Assembly: GCA_025356695.1 (NCBI GenBank)
Contig: JANXSE010000235.1
Span: 1 to 11,148 of the forward strand
DNA length: 11,148 nt
Origin: Betaproteobacteria bacterium
GTDB lineage: Bacteria > Pseudomonadota > Gammaproteobacteria > Burkholderiales > SG8-41
Direction of reading: 5' to 3'
Of the stretch, positions 1 through 5,884 are shown one piece after another (position 1 is the stretch's first letter; every line of letters starts with the position of its first letter). Made by a program: the position numbers and the translations under genes. Under the pieces are notes generated by a model. That model saw nothing but the letters and a program-made list of their open reading frames with translations, was not told the DNA's origin and ran no database searches.

Positions 1-69
1 GAGTTTCTGAAGAAGGACGTCGTCAAGCAGGCCGAGGTCGTCAGGAAGATCGGACTCGAACCGCAGTAA
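1..69 (+). CDS. C-terminal end of a Bug-type (TctC family) periplasmic substrate-binding protein, partial
   Basis: The window opens inside a plus-strand frame that runs 22 codons to a TAA at 67-69. The visible end reads FLKKDVVKQAEVVRKIGLEPQ with the first residues cut off. A lysine-rich helix followed by a short V-x-x-x-G-x-x-P tail is how Bug/TctC receptors usually end; the complete receptor at 2176-3135 ends VVKETGVKPE. The family consists of periplasmic receptors that bind carboxylates such as tricarboxylates, aromatic acids or amino acids. Only the tail is visible, so the assignment rests on that resemblance and on two other Bug proteins in the window. Confidence 0.6.
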   Translation, partial: EFLKKDVVKQAEVVRKIGLEPQ

Positions 70-100
70 TTTTCGCAATCAATCTTCGGCGAGACCTTGC

Positions 101-931
101 CTAATCCTTGCATTCCTGCATCTTGTGCAGTTCGTCGAGCAACTGGTTGAATTTTTCCGCGCGCCCGGCAATCTTGTAGACGGTCAGCAGTTCATCCGCC
201 ACCACCGCGACAGTCCGGCCCTTGCCGGCCTTCAGCGCGGCTTTGGCTTCGGTGCTGACACCGCCAGTGAAAACTTTTTCCGCGACCGAGAAGGCGAGTT
301 CGCCGACACCGCGGCAGGACTCGTCGGACGGAAAGCTGTGACTGGCCTCGCCCGGGGCGAGAAATTGTTTCATCAGGCCTTTCGATTCTGCCGCGGTAAA
401 ACAGGCGAATGCTTTCTGCGCATCGTCGATCATGACTCTGGCGAATCCGCAGATGGGGGTTCCAGTGCCACCCAGGGTGATGGTAGCGGCGCCGGCGATC
501 AGGCAGGCCTCGGTTTTCGCCTCCTGGAACACGCGTGTTGCCAGATTGATCATATTGCCGGGCATGGAGCCGGATGAACTGACCAGTTTCGACAGCTCTT
601 TCGGCAAGGCGCAATAGAAACCGTCCTCGATTTTCGTGTAACACCGGTTGGCGGCGTCGTTGACGTTTTGAATCGCTTTGCCGGTTTTCGGATCGACGGT
701 ACCGAATTTGGAGAGCGTGCCGGAGACTTCGCTGGCGCCTTTGAAATAGGCGCTCACCGGCAACGGAAATGCGATGCGCCCGATGGCGCCGCAATTGGCG
801 TTGAGCAGGGCCCATGCCTCTTCGGCAACCTTGGCGACTGCGTAGCCGACGATCTTGCCGTCTTTGACGATTTCGTTCGGTGCGCCGCTGCTGATTGTCG
901 CCGAGGCCGGCGGCCTGAGCGGACAGGGCAT
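101..931 (-). CDS. Unrecognised cysteine-rich protein, probably exported, 5' end missing or unresolved
   Basis: I do not recognise this family. The frame is open from about 973 down to a TAG at 101-103. From the internal ATG at 931 it gives 276 residues; a TTG at 964 is the alternative. Neither start has a spaced ribosome-binding site, because the only GGAG abuts the ATG, and neither gives a signal peptide. The body from about residue 21 looks like real protein. It has eight spread-out cysteines in NANCG, NRCY, FYCAL, EACLI, PICGF, FACF, ESCRG and QECKD contexts, a glycine/threonine-rich patch (ITLGGTGTPICGF) and an amphipathic lysine-rich C-terminus. An even number of separated cysteines suggests a disulfide-bonded periplasmic or secreted protein, which makes the missing signal peptide suspicious. 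Its 5' part overlaps the plus-strand frame at 855-1121. Confidence 0.55.
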   Translation of the reverse strand: MPCPLRPPASATISSGAPNEIVKDGKIVGYAVAKVAEEAWALLNANCGAIGRIAFPLPVSAYFKGASEVSGTLSKFGTVDPKTGKAIQNVNDAANRCYTKIEDGFYCALPKELSKLVSSSGSMPGNMINLATRVFQEAKTEACLIAGAATITLGGTGTPICGFARVMIDDAQKAFACFTAAESKGLMKQFLAPGEASHSFPSDESCRGVGELAFSVAEKVFTGGVSTEAKAALKAGKGRTVAVVADELLTVYKIAGRAEKFNQLLDELHKMQECKD

Positions 932-1121
932 CTCCAGCAGCGGCGACGTGCAGACGCCGTGCAACCGCGTCGATTACATCCGCTTCACGAGCTATTATTG
1001 GCCGCCGGTGCTGACGCGCAGCACCGCGGAAGTCGCCAACGGCTGGGTCAACAACTATGTCGACCGCAGAACGACGGCGAGCTTCATTACCTACTTCGGC
1101 CTGACCTTGCTCAAGCGCTAG
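855..1121 (+). pseudogene. C-terminal fragment of an unrecognised protein, 5' end missing
   Basis: A plus-strand frame open from 846 ends at a TAG at 1119-1121. From about 891 its codons are strongly GC3-biased like the neighbouring genes, and the translation (RVDYIRFTSYYWPP, then EVANGWVNNYV, ending YFGLTLLKR) looks like folded protein rather than antisense noise. The only start in the open stretch is a TTG at 855 without a ribosome-binding site, inside the 5' part of the opposing gene. I do not recognise the family. The stop shares the palindrome CTAG with the stop of the convergent dioxygenase gene, as for a genuine gene end. The likeliest reading is the 3' remnant of a longer gene cut at about 850-930 by rearrangement or misassembly; a short intact gene of 88 codons is less likely. 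Confidence 0.45.
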
Positions 1122-1981
1122 GCGCGCGCGATGTCGAGTGTGGTGGTGCGCCGCAGTTCGCGCCTGTATTTGACGTCGTCAAACGGGCGCGCGCGGTGCA
1201 TGGTGCTGCGGTTGTCCCAAATCACCAGATCGCGGCCCTGCCAGATGTGGCTGTAGACAAAGCGCGGCTGGGTGGCGCGTTCCATCAGTTCGCGGATCAG
1301 CAAACGGCCCTCGGCGAGCGACATGCCGAGAATGCTGGCAGCGTGCGAGGCGAGATAGAGCGAGCGGCGGCTCCCGGCCATGTGACGCACCAGCGGCTGC
1401 ACGGCGCCTTTGAGTTTCTCTTTTTCTTCCGGCGTGAATTCGAAGCCCAGTGTCTCGCGCGAGTAGGCGATCGAATGATGCACCTGCAGGTTTTCCACCA
1501 GCGATTTCATTTCCGCATCGAGCGCATCGTATGCGGCGCGCATGCAGGCGAATTCGGTGGGCGGGCTGACGGCCGGCAGCACGCGCGCCGACAGCAGCGA
1601 ATAACGGCCGGGCGGATCGACGAACGACGCATCGGTGTGCCACAGACGGTTGGCCAGCGAGCCCATGCGGCGGCGGTCGTTGGGCGGCAGAATTTCGCCG
1701 TTTGGACCGACGTTTGAAATATCCGACAGTGCTTCGGTGCCGAGGCGGTTTTTGACCAGCACCGCCTGTGAGGTCTGCGTGTGCAGCGTGCCGTCGAAGC
1801 GTTGCGCGAAGGCCAGTTGTTCTTCGTCGCTGAACGGCTGGTTGCGAAATACCAGCACGCCGTAGCGATCCATGCCGTCGCGGATTTCGGCGAGTGTGGC
1901 CTCATCGCGCACACTGCGCAGATCGATGGCGCCGGCTTCGGCGGCGAACTGCGGGTGCAGGGGGGTGAAGGTCAGGGCCAT
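1118..1981 (-). CDS. TfdA-like Fe(II)/2-oxoglutarate-dependent dioxygenase (TauD/TfdA family)
   Basis: The 287-residue protein belongs to the TauD/TfdA family of cytoplasmic non-heme iron enzymes, which couple 2-oxoglutarate decarboxylation to hydroxylation of a small, often anionic substrate, commonly releasing a phenol, sulfite or aldehyde. The 2-His-1-carboxylate iron site is visible as WHTD (His115, Asp117) and the distal His262 in TMHRAR. The Arg-rich segment YRRELRRTTTLD supplies the 2-oxoglutarate arginine, probably Arg278, and Thr142 lies in PTEF. Compared from memory with TfdA of Cupriavidus, the length is the same and PLHPQFAA, LSDISNV, NRLWHTD, MRAAYDAL and RELRR align. Residues outside the iron and cosubstrate sites differ, so 2,4-D activity cannot be assumed. 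The ATG at 1981 fits the family N-terminus, but no Shine-Dalgarno is visible. It converges on the 855-1121 fragment, sharing CTAG at the stops. Confidence 0.9.
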   Translation of the reverse strand: MALTFTPLHPQFAAEAGAIDLRSVRDEATLAEIRDGMDRYGVLVFRNQPFSDEEQLAFAQRFDGTLHTQTSQAVLVKNRLGTEALSDISNVGPNGEILPPNDRRRMGSLANRLWHTDASFVDPPGRYSLLSARVLPAVSPPTEFACMRAAYDALDAEMKSLVENLQVHHSIAYSRETLGFEFTPEEKEKLKGAVQPLVRHMAGSRRSLYLASHAASILGMSLAEGRLLIRELMERATQPRFVYSHIWQGRDLVIWDNRSTMHRARPFDDVKYRRELRRTTTLDIARA

Positions 1982-2001
1982 GGCTTGATCAAATTGATTT
2001 G

Positions 2002-2028
2002 GTAGCGCAGGCGGGTCACCTGCGCTAC
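2002..2028. repeat. Perfect 10-bp inverted repeat (REP-like hairpin) upstream of the dioxygenase gene
   Basis: GTAGCGCAGG at 2002-2011 and CCTGCGCTAC at 2019-2028 are perfect reverse complements around a 7-base loop. No T-run follows on either strand, so it is not an ordinary intrinsic terminator. It lies 20 bases upstream of the dioxygenase ATG, where a leader would lie. The form resembles the short palindromes that recur between genes in many proteobacteria, but only one copy is seen here. Confidence 0.6.
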
Positions 2029-2106
2029 GTGAATTCGAGCGATGCTCAAGTATCTGCGCAGAATACGACGGCAGTCAATCGTGCTTTTGAATTCCGGCAT
2101 TGCCGG

Positions 2107-2136
2107 TTGAACCGCTGCACGCATCTCTCTTAGAAT
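2107..2136 (+). promoter_or_regulatory. Probable sigma-70 promoter for the Bug gene at 2176
   Basis: TTGAAC at 2107-2112 and TAGAAT at 2131-2136 are separated by 18 bases. The -10 box matches the consensus at five of six positions and the -35 at four of six. Initiation near 2143 would give a leader of roughly 33 bases before the ATG at 2176. This is prediction from the sequence alone. Confidence 0.45.
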
Positions 2137-2175
2137 GCACAGACATCGAATGCCAGCCGGAAAGTCACGACAACC

Positions 2176-3135
2176 ATGAATAAATTTCTCCCGCCATTGC
2201 TTGCCGTCGTCGCGTTGTCCGCAATGGCGGTGTCGGCGCAGCCATATCCCGCCAAGCCGATCCGCGTGATCCTGCCGTTTGCGGCGGGCGGGCCGACCGA
2301 TCTGCTCGGTCGCGTGGTCGGGCAGAAGATGACCGAGTCATGGGGGCAGTCGGTGGTGGTCGAAAGCCGCGCCGGTGCCAACGGCATCGTCGCTTCGGAG
2401 TTCGTTGCCAAAAGCGCGCCCGACGGTTACACGCTGTTGATCGGCACCAACGGCACACATGGAATCAACGCCAGCCTGTTTCCGAAACTGCCGTACGATA
2501 CCGCCAATGATTTCGCACCCATAGGCCGCATCGGTTTTGCGCCCTATGTGTTGGTTGCGCATCCCTCGCTGCCGGTGCGCACGGCCAAGGACCTGATACA
2601 ACTGGCGAAGGGGGCGCCCGGGCAGATCGCCTGTGCCTCGGGCGGCAGCCCTTCGCAACTCTCTTGCGCGCTGTTCAAGAGTCTCGCCAAAATCGATTTG
2701 CTGATGATCCCGTACAAGGGCAATTCGCTGGCGGTGTCGTCGGTGATCGGCGGCGAAACATCCCTGGTGTTCGGCGGTGTGGCGCAATCGGCGCCGCAGA
2801 TCAAGGCAGGACGTTTGCGCGCGATCGGCGTGACGGGCCTGCGCCGTTCGCCGGTGATGAAAGATGTTCCGGCGATTGCCGAATCCGGATTGCCGGGATA
2901 CGAAGTCTCCACCTGGTACGCCATGTTTGCGCCGGCCGGCACGCCGCGCGCCATCGTCGAACGGTTGAACGGCGAACTGGTGCGCATATTGGGCCTGCCC
3001 GATGTGCGCGAACGTCTCGGCGCCGAAGCGTACGAACTTCCAGCCGATACGCCGGAACAATTTGCCGCGCTGATCAAGGCGGAACTCGGCAAATGGGCGC
3101 GGGTGGTGAAAGAAACGGGCGTGAAGCCGGAATGA
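2176..3135 (+). CDS. Bug-type tripartite tricarboxylate transporter substrate-binding protein (TctC family)
   Basis: This is a complete 319-residue periplasmic receptor of the Bug/TctC family, close to the usual 320-330. It has a Sec signal peptide at residues 1-21, cleaved after AMAVSA. The hallmark mature start YPAKPIRVILPFAAGGPTD follows, with the first ligand loop at FAAGGP. The other family blocks are present: GANGIVASEFVAKSAPDGYT, LFPKLPYDTANDFAPI, IPYKGNS, the QIKAGRLRAIGVTG segment, and PAGTPRAIVERLNGEL. The family binds carboxylates and passes them to TctAB-type membrane proteins, or acts in sensing; no TctA or TctB is present, so the ligand is unknown. The start is supported by GGAAAG at 2159-2164, the signal peptide and the upstream promoter. 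The next gene follows after 60 bases on the same strand and may be cotranscribed. Confidence 0.93.
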   Translation: MNKFLPPLLAVVALSAMAVSAQPYPAKPIRVILPFAAGGPTDLLGRVVGQKMTESWGQSVVVESRAGANGIVASEFVAKSAPDGYTLLIGTNGTHGINASLFPKLPYDTANDFAPIGRIGFAPYVLVAHPSLPVRTAKDLIQLAKGAPGQIACASGGSPSQLSCALFKSLAKIDLLMIPYKGNSLAVSSVIGGETSLVFGGVAQSAPQIKAGRLRAIGVTGLRRSPVMKDVPAIAESGLPGYEVSTWYAMFAPAGTPRAIVERLNGELVRILGLPDVRERLGAEAYELPADTPEQFAALIKAELGKWARVVKETGVKPE

Positions 3136-3195
3136 GTGGCGCATGCGTCACTTTCATTGCACCATGAACGATCAAGTTTTGACGGAAGGAATTTC

Positions 3196-4431
3196 ATGCT
3201 TTACCTGACGCGTTGTATGACACCGAAGTTGTTGCCGCTGCTGTTGTCGCTTTGTGTTTCAGTCGCCTATGCGCAGGGGCAGAAACCCGCCACGCATTAC
3301 TGGATGAGTGTTGAAACCACCAACATGACCATACCCGGCATGTCGGCGCAGGACATGGCGATGCTGGCGGGCATGGGCAGCAATATGCCGGGCGGCGCGC
3401 AGCGCTCGATCATGCTTGATTTGTCGGTGCCCGGACAGCAGTCGAACCCCGACGCGACGCATGACATACCGCCCGGCCAGAACATGGGCAGGACTTTGCC
3501 GCTGAAGACGCCCGTCAGTACGCCGACGCGATCGACAGAGACGGAGCCCTACGAAAAACCGCGTGGTCGCATGCTGATCTATTGGGGTTGCGGCGATTCG
3601 GTGCGCCAGGGGCAACCCATCGTGATCGATTTCGCCAACATGGATCCGGCGAAGATCAATATGCCGGCGGGGCATGTCGGTAGTTTGCCGCGGCCGCCGG
3701 CACCGGCACGCGACCGTGTATACGCGACCTGGCCTTATGAACGCAACACCGTCGCTGTGCCGCGCGACAGTTCGCTGGTGGGCGATCATTTCGTGCATGG
3801 CAATTATCCGCCGGACATCCGTTTCGCCGTCGGCGCAAACCACGATTTCATGCCGCCGGTGGTGTTTTCGAATGTCGCCGGCGGACTCGCCGACGCCATC
3901 AATTTTCAGTGGGACGGCGTGGCGCCGGCGACCGGTTATTTTGCGATGGCCATCGGCGGCGTCGACAAGGGATCGGAAATGATTTTGTGGACGTCGAGCG
4001 AAGTCGCGGAAACAGGCGGTGGGCTCACCAGCTATCTGCCGCCGGCGCAGGTGCAGCGCCTGATCCAGGAACGCGTCGTGCTGTCGCCGCAGACCACGCG
4101 TTGCACGGTGCCGCAGGGCATCTTCAAGAGCGCACAGGGTGCGATGCTGACGGTGCATGCGTATGGCGGCGAACTCAATCACGTGTATCCGCCGAAGCCG
4201 GCCGATCCGAAGGCGCGCTGGGACCCCGAGTGGTACGTCAAAGTGCGGCTCAAATCGACCGGCATGACGCCGCTGGGCGCGGAGGAAGGTGCGAGCCGCA
4301 GCCGCGGTTCGTCGCGTTCATCCACGCCACAACAGGCGCCTGCGCAAAAAGCGCCCGAACCGGCGCGGCAGGATGCCTCGCCGAATCCGCTGGATGCGGT
4401 CAAGTCGTTAAAGGGTTTGTTCGGATTGTAA
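3196..4431 (+). CDS. Unrecognised exported protein with Met-rich N-terminus and Pro/Gln/Ser-rich tail
   Basis: This is a 411-residue protein whose family I do not recognise. GGAAGGA at 3184-3190 lies six bases before the ATG at 3196 and fixes that start over earlier in-frame positions; an ATG at 3217 is the only close rival. Residues 8-27 form a Sec signal peptide ending AYA-Q. Residues 37-73 hold eight methionines, including MTIPGMSAQDMAML. Residues 125-146 (RMLIYWGCGD, then PIVIDF) and 233-254 (INFQWDG, then TGYFAMAIGG) look like beta strands; the W-x(6)-GY pattern recalls fibronectin-like folds, but that is weak. Two cysteines remain after processing (132 and 303). Residues 362-395 are low-complexity Ser/Arg then Pro/Gln/Ala. 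It probably sits in the periplasm or cell envelope. It lies downstream of a Bug gene and ends at a strong terminator. Confidence 0.85.
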   Translation: MLYLTRCMTPKLLPLLLSLCVSVAYAQGQKPATHYWMSVETTNMTIPGMSAQDMAMLAGMGSNMPGGAQRSIMLDLSVPGQQSNPDATHDIPPGQNMGRTLPLKTPVSTPTRSTETEPYEKPRGRMLIYWGCGDSVRQGQPIVIDFANMDPAKINMPAGHVGSLPRPPAPARDRVYATWPYERNTVAVPRDSSLVGDHFVHGNYPPDIRFAVGANHDFMPPVVFSNVAGGLADAINFQWDGVAPATGYFAMAIGGVDKGSEMILWTSSEVAETGGGLTSYLPPAQVQRLIQERVVLSPQTTRCTVPQGIFKSAQGAMLTVHAYGGELNHVYPPKPADPKARWDPEWYVKVRLKSTGMTPLGAEEGASRSRGSSRSSTPQQAPAQKAPEPARQDASPNPLDAVKSLKGLFGL

Positions 4432-4473
4432 AAAAACACCGGCCGCTTGCATTGATTGCAAGCGGCCGGTGTT
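4431..4473 (-). terminator. Intrinsic terminator for the minus-strand DUF1080 gene
   Basis: A perfect 17-bp inverted repeat (arms 4435-4451 and 4457-4473, loop TTGAT) is followed on the minus strand by a run of seven T (complement of 4430-4436). The run overlaps the TAA of the opposing plus-strand gene at 4429-4431. No T-run follows the stem on the plus strand, so it should work mainly for leftward transcripts. Confidence 0.8.
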
Positions 4474-4492
4474 GGTCAGGCGGGCCTTGCCG

Positions 4493-4526
4493 GGCGGAAC
4501 GCATTGCGCGTTCCGCCTTTTTTTTT
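4493..4526 (+). terminator. Intrinsic terminator for the plus-strand gene ending at 4431
   Basis: GGCGGAACGC at 4493-4502 pairs perfectly with GCGTTCCGCC at 4508-4517 around a five-base loop, and nine T follow at 4518-4526. This is a textbook rho-independent terminator for rightward transcription. Its T-run overlaps the TAA stop (4525-4527) of the convergent minus-strand gene. Confidence 0.88.
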
Positions 4527-5121
4527 AGATCGGCCGGATCTGCACTTTACGGAACTTCACCACGCCGCCGCCGTATTGCAGGGCGAAGGGGCCCTTGGCG
4601 AATTTGGTGTCGCGCACGTCAACGGTCTTTACGCCGTTGAGCACGATCGTCAGTTGCGAACCTTTGGCTGTGATGTCGTAGACGTTCCACTGGCCGCCGG
4701 CTTTCAGCGGCACCATGGTCGGCGCGACATTCGGTATGCCACCGGTGCCATATGAGGGATCGGGGCGCTTGTCGAAAATGTTGACTTCATACGAAGTGTC
4801 GGCGCCGATCTTGGCCGGGTTTTGCGCGCGGATGAAGATGCCGCTGTTGGCATCGGAATCGACCCAGAACTCGGCGCGGATCTGGAAGTCGCCGTAGGAT
4901 TCCTTCGTTACCAGATAGCTGGCGTCCTTGCCGCCGAGATCGGCGATCACGAGGCCGTCATCGAGACGCCAGTTGGCATCGCCGACGCGGTTGAAATTGT
5001 TCAGATTAGTGCCGTCGAATACCGTGATCCAGCCGACTTCGGATGGCGGCGGCGTGATGCAGCCGGTCAGGGTGAATGCGATTACCAGCAACCCGCTAAG
5101 CAACGCGGAAATTCGTTTCAT
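4525..5121 (-). CDS. Lipoprotein with DUF1080 / 3-keto-disaccharide hydrolase domain
   Basis: A 198-residue lipoprotein. The N-terminus MKRISALLSG leads into a hydrophobic stretch ending in the lipobox LTGC, so Cys21 would be lipidated and anchor it in an envelope membrane. Residues 31-198 form a single DUF1080 domain (PF06439), a concanavalin-like beta sandwich. Its usual blocks are in order: WITVFDGTNLNNF, NWRLDDGLVI, FQIRAEFWVDSDANSGIFIR, SYEVNIFD, GQWNVYDI, LNGVKTVDV and the closing GPFALQYGGG, VKFRKVQIRPI. Some members hydrolyse 3-keto-glycosides; whether this one does is unknown. The start at 5121 is chosen over upstream codons because GGGAGGAGA lies eight bases before it and it begins the lipoprotein signal. 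Its stop overlaps the T-run of the opposing gene's terminator. Confidence 0.9.
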   Translation of the reverse strand: MKRISALLSGLLVIAFTLTGCITPPPSEVGWITVFDGTNLNNFNRVGDANWRLDDGLVIADLGGKDASYLVTKESYGDFQIRAEFWVDSDANSGIFIRAQNPAKIGADTSYEVNIFDKRPDPSYGTGGIPNVAPTMVPLKAGGQWNVYDITAKGSQLTIVLNGVKTVDVRDTKFAKGPFALQYGGGVVKFRKVQIRPI

Positions 5122-5246
5122 GGATGGTCTCCTCCCGGCGTGGACGCCGACTGTATGTATGACGACTGAAATGACAGGGTGGTCTGCAGCTAAAAGCGCA
5201 GGAAGCATGAAACACAGGCAGGGGCGCTGTCAAGGCGCCAGAAATG

Positions 5247-5268
5247 CCGCTGTGGTGCGCTACAGCGG
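5247..5268 (-). terminator. Weak hairpin downstream of the diheme cytochrome gene
   Basis: CCGCTGT at 5247-5253 and ACAGCGG at 5262-5268 form a seven-bp stem 14 bases beyond the cytochrome stop at 5283. A second five-bp repeat (GGCGC 5223-5227, GCGCC 5235-5239) lies further on. The bases after the first stem on the minus strand are only mildly T-rich (GCATTTCT), so this is at best a weak terminator. Confidence 0.3.
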
Positions 5269-5282
5269 GCCGCGTTGCAATG

Positions 5283-5882
5283 CTACTTTTGCGCGAGTAT
5301 CCAGCCGGCCAGTTGCGCAAGTTCTGCATCGGACAGTCTGGCATGCGCGGGCATCGGGATGGCACCCCAGTTGCCGGCGCCGCCGGCCCTGATTTTGGCG
5401 CCAAGCTTTGCCGCTGCGCCTTTATCGCTGGCGTAGCGTGCCGCAATATCGCGGAACGAAGGGCCGACGATTTTCTGTGCCATTGCATGACAACCGCTGC
5501 AGGCATTGTCCGCGAGCAGACGCTGCACCGGGTCACCGGTAGCTGCCACGGCTTCGGCCGGCGGTGCTTCGGTATCACGGTTGTAATAGGTCGCCAGGTA
5601 GTCGACGATCGGGGCAATCTCGCCCGGTGCGATCGGTGCGCCGCGTTCGATCATGTTGCGCACGTTGTCCTGCCATTCGCCGCGCGACAACTTGCCGCGC
5701 GTGATGTGGGTGACGTCGTGGCAGATGCCGCAGCGCGCCGAGGCCAGGTCCGAGCCCTTGCCCGGCGTCAAGGTTCGCGGCGCTTCGCTTTCCTGCGCGG
5801 ACAGCGGCGCGATGGCGGCACCGTTGACGAGTAGCATCAAGGCGGCGGCGCAGACGGCGCCGTGTCTGCCGTTGTGAGGCAA
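5283..5882 (-). CDS. Short diheme c-type cytochrome, probable electron acceptor of the adjacent molybdoenzyme
   Basis: A 199-residue exported cytochrome with two CXXCH heme sites, CGICH (51-55) and CSGCH (128-132). The first domain has R-G-x-W-x-x-x-V-x-x-M-x-x-x-GAP spacing seen in heme domains of dehydrogenase partners. The second is class I-like with Met177 in IPMPAH as probable axial ligand. Residues 1-29 act as a Sec signal peptide (cleavage LSA-Q). I choose a TTG start at 5880-5882: it lies two bases past the TGA of the molybdoenzyme gene, has GAGG seven bases upstream, and yields a complete signal peptide; the in-frame ATG at residue 16 would destroy it. Adjacent sulfite dehydrogenases pair with heme subunits (SorB is monoheme, SoxD diheme), so an electron-transfer partnership is inferred. 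It is about half the length I recall for SoxD. Confidence 0.85.
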   Translation of the reverse strand: MPHNGRHGAVCAAALMLLVNGAAIAPLSAQESEAPRTLTPGKGSDLASARCGICHDVTHITRGKLSRGEWQDNVRNMIERGAPIAPGEIAPIVDYLATYYNRDTEAPPAEAVAATGDPVQRLLADNACSGCHAMAQKIVGPSFRDIAARYASDKGAAAKLGAKIRAGGAGNWGAIPMPAHARLSDAELAQLAGWILAQK

Positions 5883-5884
5883 GA

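Noticed and set aside
668..1717. Long plus-strand open frame of 349 codons across the 855-1121 fragment and the dioxygenase gene
   Set aside because: Its translation is rich in Arg, His, Gln and Ala without a fold-like pattern, and it is antisense to a gene with intact catalytic motifs; it is a by-product of GC-rich codon use.
1118..1981. Naming the dioxygenase tfdA with 2,4-D as substrate
   Set aside because: Family and catalytic residues are clear, but substrate residues are not all conserved by my alignment, and no chlorophenol pathway genes are nearby.
2338..3144. Minus-strand open frame opposite the Bug receptor at 2176
   Set aside because: It is antisense to a complete, motif-perfect TctC protein and shows no start signal or domain.
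3259..4182. Minus-strand open frame of 307 codons opposite the Met-rich exported protein
   Set aside because: The translation is His/Arg-rich low-information sequence; the plus frame has a ribosome-binding site, a signal peptide and a terminator.
4435..4473. Left hairpin as terminator of the plus-strand gene
   Set aside because: No T-run follows it on the plus strand; the A-run before it becomes the T-run of the minus strand.
5122..5208. N-terminal extension of the DUF1080 lipoprotein
   Set aside because: It would place about 29 residues before a canonical lipoprotein signal, and a strong GGGAGGAGA site points to 5121.
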